64,000 bases of DNA from Corbicula japonica (GCA_038501625.1 JAZAYU010000254.1:558001-622000); one strand, 5' to 3'; shown: positions 12,901-27,900, numbered from the stretch's first letter. Numbers and translations are program-made. The notes: generated by a model not told the origin, from the sequence alone.

Positions 12901-15900
12901 TCCTTCTGCAATGTCGCAAGCCCCGCCTCCTTCAATGTCGTCTATTGTCAAAGGCTGAGTTATATCGATACTGCAGTCCGTCCCTCTGTAGGAACCGTTG
13001 CACGAACACGTTCCTGATCATGCAATAAAAAACCGGTTAAAAAGTTAGGATTATCGCTTTTACGTGTTTATTACATGTGTGACTTTTGCAACTTCACTTA
13101 AAACAGTGCTTTTAAGAAGAGTTTTGTAAGGGTTGTTGGAAAATTATACGTTGATCGACCGTTCTGCGTACACTAGCATTAAAGTACTAAACCAAATGTA
13201 GATGATGACATGCCAGAGCACCTTTAGGTACTTCATCGGAACAATGTGGATTAATAAAAAACATTAATAAGAAACAGGTCACTTGTAAATAATACTATGT
13301 TATAACAATGTTTGTAGAACAAAATGCCAGTATATTTCGTACCATTTGTCGTACATACTCCGTGGCCTGAACAGTTCATAGGACAACTGTTAGCGATAAA
13401 ATACTCCACTTTTTGAGAATTATTGGTGACATATGATGGAGTCAAGTCCAGTATCGTCTTTACAACGCTATTCATAGCATCAGTATGAACACTAACAAAG
13501 GAAGGGTCATTCATTGCCTGCAAACACAATAATGATGATAAATCACTATTATATTTGAAAACGATATCAATAGCACTTAAATGGAATATACGTACATTAC
13601 TCACACAAAAGACACGGACGAAAACGATATTATTATTAACAAAATAAAAAAGACTGCGATGGAAAATTAAAATGCATACTGTCCGCAAACGGTTTAATTC
13701 GTGCTGAGCAAAACAAAGAGAGTTATCCTTGTTATCAATTCGTTCAAATATTTAAATACAAAAGTACATACCACAACATCGTATTCACACTGAAAAGTAA
13801 CCGCCCCCGCACTTTCATTTGCTGAAACGTCAGCTAGATCTGTCAGAGGAATAGACTGGTTTAATTCAGCACACAGTTTTGTAGCTTCGTCAGCACTTAT
13901 GTTGTATGACACAGCTCTCTGTAGAATAATAGACGAAATAAACTAACAAGTTAGCTATAAAACCTTAAAATTAGATTTTGAAAAGCGGTTCAATGATTAG
14001 AACATGCGTATGTTCCCTTCCTCCATTCTATAACAGGATAAGAACTATCGTCTGGAAAAACAATGTTACAAGCTCAAAAAATAAATTAACAAAATGAAGT
14101 GATGACAGGACTTTTGTCTTAGATTATGGTAGTTATAGCAAATGCGACCGTCATCTTTATAAAGTCTGCAAATGAGATCTTATAGTATACCCTTTTCCGT
14201 TCAGTTCTCGGTTGATGTTGAGAAAATGTAGCAAATAAACGTCTAAGCTCCATGTCGGCTCTTTTACTTGTACTTCTCCTCCTTGCTGTAAGCAACCTGC
14301 ACTTTCTCTTTGCAAGAGATTTACTGTCAAAACATCCCAAACTCTGAGACGGTGAACATTGTGATCCAAAGCTTGACCCCGATGTCTTGCAAACACAGTA
14401 ATTCTTGTTAATTTCATCCCAAGATTCAAGTTCTCTACCCGGCCTCAGGAAAAGATTCTCCTCTGCAGATAATCTGAAGCCAGAATGAAATAAATTATTT
14501 TGTTTTTGGTTCTTCGGAATTGAATTGTAAACAGTGTAAACTCTAACATAATTTCAGTTTATCATTAAATGAATGTGTTATTGTTTTTGTTTGTCTCACT
14601 CTTGTTTCAGTCATTGTTCAACGTTTAATTTTCTTTTTGAACTACAGATTCCTCTTGCACTGCAAGTACAGTATCATCTTTAGAAACCTGGTAAATGTTC
14701 TCCATATACAAACTATCAATAATATTTTCTGCATGTTATTTTACCTATATCTTTAAATTTGTATGGTATACTTCTTAATTAATTTCATTAAATTTAGACA
14801 AAAGGCAGCAAGTTCTAACTCATGATGAATATAAATTGTTAAATATAATTTAAGTTGTTACCGCCAGCTATCTGAAAACTTCGTTGGTGACTGCCGCCAG
14901 GTTCTTTGATTTGCAGTGAGACCTCCATTTCTATGTGTAAAATCATTTGTGGCATCACCATCAAATTTTCCACAATGTCCCTCTACATTATATTCATCTT
15001 TAGGTGACATAAAAATGTCAACATTTAACACCTTGCTGTAGAACCACGGCATAGCAACATCAATCTGCGTTCCAATGGGAGTGAATATCTACAAAATAAG
15101 ATGTAAACCGCCAATGAAAATAAGAATTTGATTCTCTTTGAGTAGAGGCAATATCATTTGAAATTCACATTAGCGCTCAGTAGCACTATTTGTGCAGTGT
15201 CTCCACATAAATCAAGTCAGTGCTGTTATCAGTAAAATAATCCGTTACCTATATGTAGGTGATGCAATGATAATAATGTTTATCAGGGTTTATCAGGGTT
15301 ATCTGATCAACCCCTTTTGATCAGTCGGTAGCGTTGTTGGCATTGTAGGTATAGGTTCGCCCCCGAGTAGAGGCAATATATTTGTAATTCAATGTGTCTA
15401 TGTGCTTAAGAAAATCTGAACTGTTTTTAGAAAAACGACAAAAAAACGAAACAATCATTGAAACAATTATCTTAAGTGCGTTTATGCCCAAATACAATAA
15501 ATTTGCTGACATAATTTCGTAGTAAGCTTGATAAAGTAAGGAAAGTGGAACTAGTTTTACTGAAGCACTGTTGTATACATGCCAGAGAATTGCTTGTAAA
15601 TAATCTAGACAATATTTAGGCAGCTGAAAACATTAAAACTTATGGATTTTTTTGTAAATATTTTCAAATTGTATATTTCTTTTGACTTGTGTCATTTTTT
15701 TACAACAAGTACTGTGAGGATTATTCTCAAAATATTTGTTGGTTACTCAAACATAAAAAAGGACATTCTCAAGGTTGATCAATCTCATACATGAACGTTC
15801 AATGAACTAATTTAAAATTAATATTTTAATATTCATTTTACATTTACTCGTGTAGGTTTTGATTATATAATCGTTTGGTTTAACTATTACCGGTTAAAGT

Positions 15901-18900
15901 AATACCCTACCTTATACTTTCCAGTTCCTACTTCAATTACGTCGATTATTCCATGATCTTCACAGCTTGAGTATCCCAAATAATTTATTCCACCGCAAGA
16001 ATTGATCATAAAAACATCTCGTCCTGCACGAACTGCTATTCCACATATACATGTCGGTGGATAGCGCACTCCATTACACGCTTCAACTTGGATTTGTACC
16101 TACATTACAAATTAAGATATCTGAGTATGAGAAATATTACGATTGGAAAATGTAAGATTGAATCAAATTACTAAGCGATTGATCTAATACGAGGGTTGTT
16201 CAAAAATTAACAGGACTGCGGCTCTACTGTCCACACCTTTTAACTTACTTACACGATTTTGGAAGCAACGAATATCGGAACATGTCCTCTACATACAGTG
16301 AAAAAATCAATGCAAAATTTTAACATATAACAAATCTATGAAATTTACAAATAACAAGTGGTACGAAACCCGGCGCACGCTAACATTACAGCAAATGACG
16401 TTTATGACGTCGCAAAATAAATACAAAATGCCACAAGCGTCATTATTTCTTAATGCACTCTTCCATAATCAATTTTCGTCTTTGGTGATCACTCGGAAAG
16501 AAATTGGCCGCATTTTTACTCCACTCTGATGGGAAAGGCCCGGGAATCGGCCATTCTTCGCTCTTAATTGTGATGTTTGATCAACATTTCTGCACCAACG
16601 CGCACGGACTTATATTGTAAGTATGTAAATGAAATTAGTGTTTCGTTTTAATGCCAAACACCATCATCTATTCTAAAAATGATATGAAAATGTACAGTGA
16701 AATTAAAATATTCATTAATCGAAAAATATTCCAATCTACTAAACACAGGCTAGCATTTATGAAACAAAATCGGGGAAAATATATCTAATAATTATTTGGT
16801 ATCCTAATGTCATTAACGTTTTGAAATACTCATAGATCTAGGTAAACACAATAAAATAGTATAAACAATCCCTCTCATATTCAATTCTTTGTTAAGAATC
16901 GAAAAAATTGACCCGATGCTAACAATAAACATATCGGACAGCTCGCGATCTGTATACCAGCGATCCTTCTGTAGCTCTTATGCAACTGACGTCACTAACG
17001 TTCCGACAATAACCCGCTTTCTCATTGGCCTTACCAGTCTGTGATCTCGTCTTCACCATCTTTAAATCGCTTGCCCAAGTTTAAAATGCCTGACCTGCTC
17101 GCCGATTGATTGCCCTTTATTAATCTAACATTTTCATATGAAGCTGAATAAATATCGCCTATATGTTGACAAATGTAAACTATCGCGCAAATTTTTATCT
17201 TTTAAACGGACGTCAAAATTCTATATTTAACGTTATGACTACTGCATTTTAAATCGTACTTGTTTAACAAGAAAACGTCCAAATGACATCATATTTTGAT
17301 AATACGCCACCTGAATATTACGAAACAGGTTGGCGAAATATCAGGTAATAAGGACGTCGAATTATGAAAAAAAACTAGAGGTCAATGTAATCTTCAATAA
17401 CTTTTTACGCGCTGCGCCGGGTGCGCGTTACTATGGTTTTTAAATAACATAGGAAACGTGGGTTTAGCAAAATTATGTCATAAAATCATGCTCGACTTGT
17501 AGATAACATTTCACGAGTGCCGTACATATGAAAATATTTCAGATTTAATGAACTATGAAAAAGCATGACTCGCAGTCCTATTTAATTTTGAACAACCCTC
17601 GTATTGGTTCACATCACAAAGGAGAAATCAGATATAGATTTTATAAACGAACATAAATTTAGGAATGGCTTTGCGTTTAGATGGACGTCAAAATCACATT
17701 TCAAAGTTATACCCAACGACGGCGTAGTTGAAAAAAAGTTTTAGGGGACAAATTAAAATTAAAAAAATATATATAAATTTCTCAAACGGCAAAATGCAAT
17801 TCAATCTAACTTTGCGCATAAAAATGTTATTAATGTATGCTTAGTTATCAAATAATGAAAAACGTACTTGCGTTAAGCGTTGTAATTGTTAAAACGTGTA
17901 CAAAACTAAAAAATGAAATGAAACAGGTAAAATAGAAATTAATTTCATTAAAATCCATTTTGTATAACTTATTTTCATTAAATAACAAATTTTAACTTTA
18001 ACACCATGTGGTGGCTGATTTATGCCATTTCGTTTTTTTCGTTATTTCGCCGCGAAATTACGCCAAGCGAAAAGACGAAATAACGAAAAAACGCCACGCT
18101 AAAAGACGAAATAACGAAAAAACGCTATGCGAAAAGACGAAATACCTGAAGAACGCCACGCGAAATAACGAAAAAAAAAACACTATTTTTGCGCGAAATA
18201 ACGAAAGGTCGCCGTGCGAAAAAACGCCAATTTAACTGCACAAAATAGCGTTCTTTCTAGTTTCGCCAGGCGTTTTTTCGTTATTTCGCTTGGCGTCTTT
18301 TCGTTATTTCGCTTGGCGTCTTTTCGCTCGGCGTAATTTCGTTTTTTCGCTTGACGTTTTTTCGTTGTTTCGCATGGCGTTTTTTCGTTATTTCGTCTTT
18401 TCGCGTGGCGTTTTTTCGTTATTTCGTCTTTTCGCGTGGCGTCTTTTCGTTATTTCGCTTGGCGTTTTTTCGTTATTTCGTATTTTCGCGTGGCGTTTTT
18501 TCGTTATTTCGTCTTTTCGCGTGGCGTCTTTTCGTTATTTCGCTTGGCGTTTTCTCGTATTTTCGCGTGGCGATTTTTCGTTATTTCGTCTTTTCGCGTG
18601 GCGTCTTTTCGTTATTTCGCGTGGCGTCTTTACGCTTGGCGTCTTTTCGTTGTTTCGCGTGGCGTTATTTCGCTTGGCGTTTTTTCGTCTTTTCGCCTTC
18701 CGGTTGACATGCGCAAAGTGTAGCAACAGTAAAGCTGGGCATATGGGTAAAAACAACTATTCACGGACAGGAGGGAAGGACAGAGACGGACAAACGAAGA
18801 CCATTCCTATACCCCCATCCCGCTACGCGGCGGGGGATAGAAATGGAAGGGCAGAGGCGGTACACATGATTTTTCCCAACCGCCACCACCAAAAAGTTTT

Positions 18901-21900
18901 GATTGGTGCGTGTTTTAAGAAATAAAAGTCCAAAAAAGAAACACAGGTGGGGTGTGATGGATAGGTGCCTGAATTTCCACCCAATCCCAACAACAAAAAC
19001 ATTTGTTGGTTTGAGTTGATTAACAAATAAAATAAACTAGAGCTCCGCGAGTCAGATGTATCGCCTAACGAATTTTTTGTTAGTTTATTGATCTACAGTT
19101 AGTAGCAATGTATTTGCACAAAATTCACATACAAAATAACCTTTTAATTGTCTGATTGCAAGAAACATGCACAACAAGTTAAGTCCTTGGCAAGAAAGGC
19201 ACTAAAATCAATCAAGAGAATAATTTAAAAGAATGACAACAAATGCTCTATAAAGTCAATCAAAGGGGAATAATTTAACGACATTAATGGGACAAAATAT
19301 GAGCAATATTGTCGCAAAGCATACCTAACACTGCTTTTATGAAACATGCATACCAAGTTATGAGTCATTTGAACATATTGTGACATTGTTACGCTCCTAA
19401 CAAGAAATGCTCTATAAAAATCAAAGAAAATTAATTCAAAAACGGAACAAGGTAGAGTTACGGTTCTTGTGCAGTGCACTTCGAGTTATTGCAAGAAACA
19501 TGCATACACAGTTGGGAGTCATTTGAAACTATGGTGACAGTTACGCTCCGCACAAGAAATGCTCTGTAAAATAAATCAAAGGGCAATAATTAAAAAACGA
19601 AAGAAGGTAGAGTTACGGTTCTTATGCATTGCACTTTGAGTCATTGCCAGAAACATGCATTCCGAGCGAAGAGACGCCAAGCGAAATAACGAAAAGACGC
19701 CAAGCGAAATAACGCCACTCGAAATAACGAAAAAACGCCGAGCGAAAAGACGCCACGCGAAATAACGAAAAGACGCCACGCGAAAAGACGAAATAACGAA
19801 AAAAGCCACGCGAAAATACGAAATAACGAAAAAACGCCACGCGAAATAACGAAAAGATGCCACGCGAAAAGACGAAATAACGAAAACACGCCACTCGAAA
19901 ATACGAAATAACGAATAAACGCCAAGCGAAATAACGAAAAGACGCCATGCGAAAAGACGAAATAACGAAAAAACGCCACGCGAAAATACGAAATAACGAA
20001 AAAGCGCCACGCAAAAATACGAAATAACGAAAAAACGCCGAGCGAAATAACGAAAAGACGCCATGCGAAAAATCGAAATAACGAAAAGACGCTCGCGAAA
20101 ATACGAAATAACGAATAAACGCCACGCGAAATAACGAAAAGACGCCACGCGAAAAGACGAAATAACGAAAAAACGCCACGCGAAAATACGAAATAACGAA
20201 AAAACGCCACGCGAAATAACGAAAAGACGCCACGCGAAAAGACGAAATAACGAAAAAACGCCATGCGAAAATACGAAATAACGAAAAAACGCCAAGCGAA
20301 ATAACGAAAGGACGCCACGCGAAAAGACGAAATAACGAAAAAACGCCACGCGAAAATACGAAATAAAAAAAACAAAAACGCCACGCGAAACAACGAAAAA
20401 ACGCCAGGCGAAATAACGAAATAACGCCAAGCGAAAAGACGCCGAGCGAAATAACGAATACACGCCAAGCTAAAAAACGAAAAAACGCCAGGCGAAGTTA
20501 GAAAGAACGCTATTTTGTATAGTTAAATTGGCGTTTTATTGCACGGCGACGTTTCGTTATTTCGCGCAAAAATAGCGTTTTTTTCGTTATTTCGCGTGGC
20601 GTTTTTCGTTATTTCGTCTTTTCGCGTGGCGTTTTTTCGTTATTTCGTCTTTTCGCGTGGCGTTTTTTCGTTATTTCGTCTTTTCGCTTGGCGTAATTTC
20701 GCGGCGAAATAACGAAAAAACGAAATGGCATAAAACAGCCACCATAAACACCACCGCAGCGATTTTCAAAAGGCAATGTATTGAAGCTACGGTGATTAAA
20801 TCCACAAAACTATCACTGAAAGTGTCCGTATTTTTTAGGTCACATAGTTTTTGATGTTAAAACTGTTTGATGAACGTATTCAGCGAAGTAGTACAGTAAT
20901 TTTCTAAGCTCTATGTAACACTTTCGAGTTGTTAGAGTTGAACAAAATCTTCAGGTGATTAATCGCAGATGTGAACGACGATTCGTGGTAAATCCTGTGA
21001 TTAATATCACAAGCTGCTAAGTGTTATTTCATAATCAATATTCAAAAGACGTTAAAAACTACACATCTCTTGAATACGAGCTCGGCGTTCTTCCGAACGC
21101 AAAACCATTGCCTAAATGCACTTTTATTTTATTTTGACCTTTATGTAGAGGGCTATTTTTTCGCATTTAAAAAACTGAAACATTGACGTAAAACACAAAC
21201 TTGTATAACTTGTTAAAATGTCATATTTAATTGTTAAATTTTAGTTCTTCTTTGGATCTAATTTAAACAATGTATATGAGAATAAATCGATGTTAAAACT
21301 CAGAGACAGCATCAAAGTGTTAATGTAAAAAAGTGTCTTGTTTATTTCCTAATGACAGAAAACATATAACAGATCATACGTACTGAAGCCAGTCAAAATG
21401 TTTTTATGCGAGACGCAATCTAAATAGGAAACCATTTTGTTGCCTAACAACAAAAAGTCAATTTTTGAAATTTGTTTCAAAACCAAAACACGACGCTGAT
21501 TTTAATTATTTGAAAGCGGCATGGGGTTCCAGAAACATATGACTTTCCAAAATGGTTCATTTATTGGGCCGTAGTGATGGAATGCTCTTTTGGCGTTCTT
21601 GATATTTTTTATCATAATATTAAATAATAGCATTTTATTACTATGGGGATTGAACCAGGCAATTAAGTCTGAATAACTTTTTATCTTACTCACCGTAGAA
21701 TGTGAAATTGTTTAACAATGTTACACTTTTGCATTTATAACACAACATTAACACCGTTTTAAACTCGTACAAAAGTGAAATATGCATATCCGTAATTGCC
21801 ACATCCAGCGGACACATCCTTCCCACACAGCAAAAAGGTAGAGAGGTAAATAGAGTATGGTTTTACAATAATCAGTTTCAAAATGGACGCCACAAATAAT

Positions 21901-24900
21901 TAACGAAGGTGAGAACCCGAGGGGTTACCGCCTTCGAACGGTCAGTGGCAAAACGATTTGCAACTGGGGGGGGGGGGGGGGGGGGTTTAAACCAGGTTCT
22001 AGGGTGCACTAACCTCACACTTTCCCCAACACTTTCTCGTATCACAAAACAAGTACAAGTTTTTTTGGTGAAATAACTCCAACCCAACCATCGGCTCAAC
22101 AATGTTGAAAGCAAAAGCACACAAACATATAAATCATAAGAAGCTAATAGCATTGCAAAGCTAAGTTACACAAGTCGCACAAGTCAATATTGTAGGAATT
22201 CAAATTTACCTCTATTTTGTTCTTTGTGTTGTAGTACAGCATATAGTATCCGGTATTCTGTTGTTCATAATTGCTGAAAATAACAAATTTATATTAAATA
22301 TATTGACTAATCATAACTATAATTTAGATCGTTGAATACATATCGTGTGGCTCAATAGAACTATTTAATAAAGTGATGTTAAATGATTGTAAATGTCCTT
22401 GCGTGGACATAGGTAAAGTGTGCAAAAGAGTTGCCTGCGACTTCTGTATTATATTTTAATTACCTGTCCGGAGCAGATATGACTTACGTGGACAAACTCA
22501 ATCAATCCGATCATTTCCATACATGTCCGTTATGATTCATTTCATTTACTCAACCTGTCCATGCACTGTCAGATAAAGATAATCTCTCACTGGTATTCGG
22601 CGAAGATCAAGGTATCCCAACCATGCGGAAACGGGCGGTGTCGAGTTTCCGTCTGAAAACATTGCCCGAGGGTTGAGATACCGTAATCCTCGCCGAATAC
22701 CAATGATTGATTACTTTTCTCACTTGCTTCTTCAAGATTCAAACAAAATTCTTTAATTTAAACAAAAGCAACAACAATTTTGGAGAACTATTTCTTTCCC
22801 GTAACTTCTATTAAATACGTTAAATAAACCACGAAAACACAGTCCTGTCAAAGTTTAACACCGCTAACATGAACAACAATATTCTTACAAATTCAAGAAA
22901 GGAAAAGAATCGTTATTTCATGGCATGAAAATCTGCAGCGGGTTCATCCGTTGATAATGGATTTGCGATTTAAAGGTTATCCGTGATTTCGTCACACTCC
23001 ATAATTCAAATAGATTGAATCGTACATACCAGTTAATATACCACGATTATATTTTTTTAGCAGTATAATTCCTATATTATTTTCAATTTTCTTCTCTATA
23101 GAGCATGATGTTTAACGAACCTTGCAACAGCGGTACAAGAATGAAACACTCTAAAAAGTAGCGTTTTTCAGACTCGCACCACATTCCATGTTCCAGCGTG
23201 CAGAATTTAGCAACCTTCGAGTGTATCATTCCATATAATTTTATAACAAAATCCTAATAAATCAAAATAAGAAGACTGCTATGTTTGAAAAAGAAGAGTA
23301 AACATTCGTTTAATGACGTCATATAATAATTTTAAATAACGTAGTAATAGCATCGTGACGTAGTCTAAATCAATAACGAAAGTGCTCAATTAATATGGTG
23401 CGCAAATATACGAAATTACGCGAGCACGCGGTGTTAAAGATAAAGTCATGGAGGATAAGGAAATCTCACACGGCTAAAACTAGAGATTTTTCTGTCTATT
23501 AAGTGGGAAAATTGGTAGATTAAGGACCCAATTTATATGGTTATATTGAAAAAGGTGAAATATGCACATCAGGGGTTGCCACATTCATAAGACACAGCCG
23601 TCCCACACAGCCAAGAAGAAGATAAATTCAGATCTTTGTTAAAAATAATCAGCTCTAAAACAGAACAACCAATTTACAAAGATGAGAACCAAAGATTTGA
23701 CCGCCCTGGAACGGTAAGTGGCAAAAACAAATTGCCGCTGGGGGTAAAACCAGGTTCTAGGGTGCACCAACCTCACACTTTCCCCAACAGGTTCTCATAT
23801 CAACAAACAAGTGTTAGTTGTTCTTGATTAAATAACTAAAACCAACCCATCAGCTCAACAATACTGCATGCAAAAGCACACACCCATATTAAAAATAAAA
23901 AGATAATAGCATCTGCATGGCAAAGAGGCTGGTACTCAATGATTTAACCTATACCATACACCTGGGTATTTATTTACATGATAAAAATACAAATTACGAA
24001 AACGTTTACATTTTGGACATCCGCCACAAACTCTAAATTCAATGTTCTGAAAAGAACTTAATGTGGTACTAAAATGTTTTAATTAAAAAATGTTGCTCAG
24101 CAATTACGCATACAAAACATAAAGGAAAATGTTGCTGTTGATTTTTTTCTCTTTATGGTGGAAAGTTAATTTGATAATCTTACATCACCAATGCTCTCCT
24201 TTTCTCGTTACGTGTTGGTTGCGGGGAAAGGTTTTGTTTTCAGAGTGTGGAGAATCGTGACGTGCATATTTCCCTTTTTGATGACAAGTATATGTTATTA
24301 CCAAGCAATTATATTTAAGCACACATAGCTACACTATGGTAGTATCAGACATTACTGCATTATATTCAATATCTTACTCGACAACAGTGTTATTTTAAAT
24401 AGCAGAAGACAACAGAAAAGTGAAAAATGCATATCAGGATTTGCTGCACTCATAAAACACAGCCACCCCACGCAGCAAAAAGTAGAAAGGAAAGTTGATC
24501 GATTTTATTGATAAAAACTCAATTTATGTTGTAAGTGATAGTAACAAGACAACATTGTTAAAGCAACTTTCGAATGAAACAACAACTAACAAACCTATTA
24601 TCAGCTGTTTTCATGTGAGGATCGACATGACTGTAACATAATTTGTTTTGATACAGACGAGTGCTTCCTATATCGACCTGAAATTCCGAGCAAAATTGTA
24701 TTTATCAATAGCCTTTTATTGGTAGTGTGTAACTTTGATCATGTTTGATAGCGTTTTCAAAATTTTTAAACTACACTTTAATTAAATGCCAGTATATATT
24801 GAACTTATTTTATCGTGTTTGCGATGTGGCATAAGTTCTATCACATTTTGGTGTATAATTTACATAATTTTGTAATTGCTATGCTACATGCGTAAAATGT

Positions 24901-27900
24901 ACACCATACAACAGTACCTTCACATCGGGGAAGCTATAGTTTTTCCAAAACTTATGGGCAATTGAATCGTCAAATTTTATTTGCAGATAGTATGTTTGTT
25001 TATCTTCGTAATTGTGGTCGATAGTTGCAATGTCCAGCGAGTGCACAAATTTCTTCTGATTCCATTGGCTGGATGACTCCAGCATCTGAAATTTCAATTT
25101 GTAGATATATTTGTATCAGTTAATTTATACTTCAGTTACTATTATCTCACAGATGGAAATCCTTCATAATTAACACAATCGAACGATCAAGAGAAGTTTT
25201 ACTTTATCGCAATTTGTTGCATGTGTTTATGCTCAGTATTATTCCATCTCAATCTGAATGAAAATTTAAGATTGAAGGTTACTATTAAACCAACCATTAT
25301 GGGTTCAGAACAAAAGGTATTGGGTCGTGGATTCCGGACAATATTTGCTATTCCTCCATTACCACATTTCCAGTCGTCTTTCATGTAAACCTTGAGACTG
25401 TATTCGCAAGGAAATAGTGGCTTTTCATTTCGTATTGTGGAATATCCGCATCCAACTGGTAGAGTAAATTCAATGTTCAGCGATGTCAATCCATTTTTTG
25501 GTAGGGTAACAGGATTGATCTTCACCTTGTAATAAATATATTGCAGCTGGTCTTAAGATTTTGGTAAAATCGTCCAACCAATAATATACTGATATGTTAA
25601 CGCTAATGGCGTTCCTGAAAGAAAACTAATCTACGAATTGAATTTTATAAGCGAACGGACATTTTATCAATTCTTAATAAAACATAAAATATTCTGTAAG
25701 TGATAATATTGACATATATGGCATTTTATCAATTTTTAACAAAAAATAAAGTTTTCTGCTAGTGGTAATATTGGCATATATATGATGTGATAAAGTTCAC
25801 CTCTGCCGCAATCTTAAAGCTTGTACTTCGAGCTGAGGAAACAACTTTGTTCGCATCGCTTATTGAATACAGAGACACGCTGCAGGACATCTACAATCAA
25901 CGAGTTTAAATGTTTAATTGCTTCAAAATGTAAAATGAACCAATTTTGAAAGAAACATAATGTTCTTCTATTTATGGTAATAATACATCATGTAACGTAA
26001 TTTCAAATAAATGTAACAATTCTAAGACTACCATATATTTCATGAAACATGATGCGCCATTTGTGATCAAATAAATCTAGCATAAAATGACATATTGGTC
26101 AGTTGGTTTTAATTTTAAATTTCTCTAAAATCAGTACATGTATCATTTTAGAGTACATTTGCTGCTTTAAGCATTATATAGCGTATATTTAAAATCTTAA
26201 ACAATGAAACATATTTTGATAATCTACCCAGAAATTAAATGTAATTTCGAGCTTACTACATGTTACACGGATTTTTTACCTGTTTTCCATGCAACCGTGG
26301 ACCAGAAACGTTGTCAAGGAGCGTGTCTTCGTGCAGAAGGAATGTTGTTTCATTAGATGATGGACCAGTTGTAATCAGCAACACACTATCGACAAACCTA
26401 TAGTTATTTAAACAAGAAATATCTTTAAAAAAAGATAAACGGCGTTGATGGAAAAGATTTTTATATATAAGAAAGAAAGAAATAAAGAGCGTGCAAAAAT
26501 TTCGTCTGATGATAATACGTCGATTAAAGAAGAATGTCTAATGTTAACTGTACATTTATTCAGTTTCAATAAAATACCTCTTGTAGAGTTAGTACTAATG
26601 ACGAATAACTGATATTAAAATACAATAAATGAAAATAATAACTTGTTACAAGAGCGAAATCTACCAACTTTTACGTAAATTAACTTAAAAAAAGTGTCCC
26701 TCCCGTGTATTGAACCCGGGGCATCCGCTTGAGAGGCGAGTGTGATAACCACTACACCAAGGCGATTTGAATGTCTAGACTTGAAATTAAAATCAGTATC
26801 AAAGGAACTAGAAAGGAACCAGTAAGAACCAGAAATATCTGCACTTCTCTGTCGTTTTACACTGTGTATTGTACTCGAGTGTTTACCTGACACCCATGAA
26901 TATTCCATACAAAATCGTATTTAAGCCATCAATTGACTTAACTGGTAATTTATACCTTAAATATCTTTTTCTCCAATACAGTAATCGCTTTTAAAAACGA
27001 AAATGCCCGAACATGTATGTGCCATGTAAATACTAACACACAATATAAAAATCGTTACGGTAATCATTAACGAGACCCACTAATAACCAATCAAAATAAT
27101 CTATTTGATTTTCCCGCTGCATAATAAGTTTTATTTACAATATTTCATTGGTCGAAAAACTAGGTCTAAAGTGAGCTTAGACAGCTAACGCCGAAAAAAC
27201 AAGTTTTAAAAACTTTGAAGATAAAATTTAATAGCGTGGATATATGTTAACGATATGAAACAATGAAATATCAGTGAAACGGACGATGTGTTTGCATATA
27301 GAGACTGGTTGTTTAGCATGTCATATTTTACATTTGCCTTTACCGTTATGTAATAATAAATCAATGGATGTGACCTTTGAAGTCATGAAACAACTAGATG
27401 CATCTAGTTCCACCCAGATAAGCAATATCATTGATTCAGAATCGTGTGATTATCATTGAAATTCACAGTAGCGCTATTTGTGCAGTGTGGTGGTCGTAAA
27501 ACGTTTCGCTACCAGCTGGAGGCACTATCATTTGAAATTCACAGTAACGCTATTTGTGCAGTGTGGCGGTAAAATATCAGTAAAATCATCCGTCACAGAC
27601 GTCATGCAGTGATGATAACGTACTATTTCAGGGCTACCCGATTAACCTTTTTGGGTGGTTGTACCGGTTAGCTGAATTTGTTATGTTGTCGGAATTGCAG
27701 GGCAGGCGCTGTTGCCGTGACGATGCGGGTTCGCTCTGAGCTGGAGACAATATATATAGTAAAAATAACGAATCATACTTATTTATTTGATTTTCCCCTC
27801 GACTGTGTTTTTTTTTTTAATTTTGCCTTTGACTTTGTCTGTGATATGCAGGATTTATATTCTCAGATACCCTCTCAAAATTCCACTCCATTCTGTTTAG

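Larger units (their letters stand above)
18007..20746. mobile_element. Foldback-like element with minisatellite arms
   Basis: Outer ends T(G/A)TGGTGGCTG are inverted copies, followed by matching ATGCCATTTCG. Both arms (about 18,007-18,715 and 19,660-20,746) consist of a CpG-rich ~30-bp unit built from CGAAATAACG, AAAAACGCCACGCG and short variants. In each arm the unit flips orientation once, at a shared unique patch containing TTAACTGCACAAAATAGCG or its kin. AACACCA stands on both outer sides (18,000-18,006 and 20,747-20,753), a likely 7-bp target duplication. The layout is like Drosophila FB/Galileo and sea-urchin TU elements. No transposase is seen. Confidence 0.8.

Noticed and set aside
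18290..20463. Long open frames of 200-295 codons
   Set aside because: They lie in the minisatellite and are open in all three frames because the unit has no stops.
26697..26767. tRNA-Glu gene on the minus strand
   Set aside because: Anticodon loop and B box are present but the acceptor and T stems do not pair, and the segment is part of repeat R2.
27274..27459. 61-codon plus-strand frame, and a minus-strand VTSIDLLLHNG stretch as the missing exon
   Set aside because: The plus frame has no splice or domain support. The minus stretch would be phase 0 to 1, which still does not fit exon 8.
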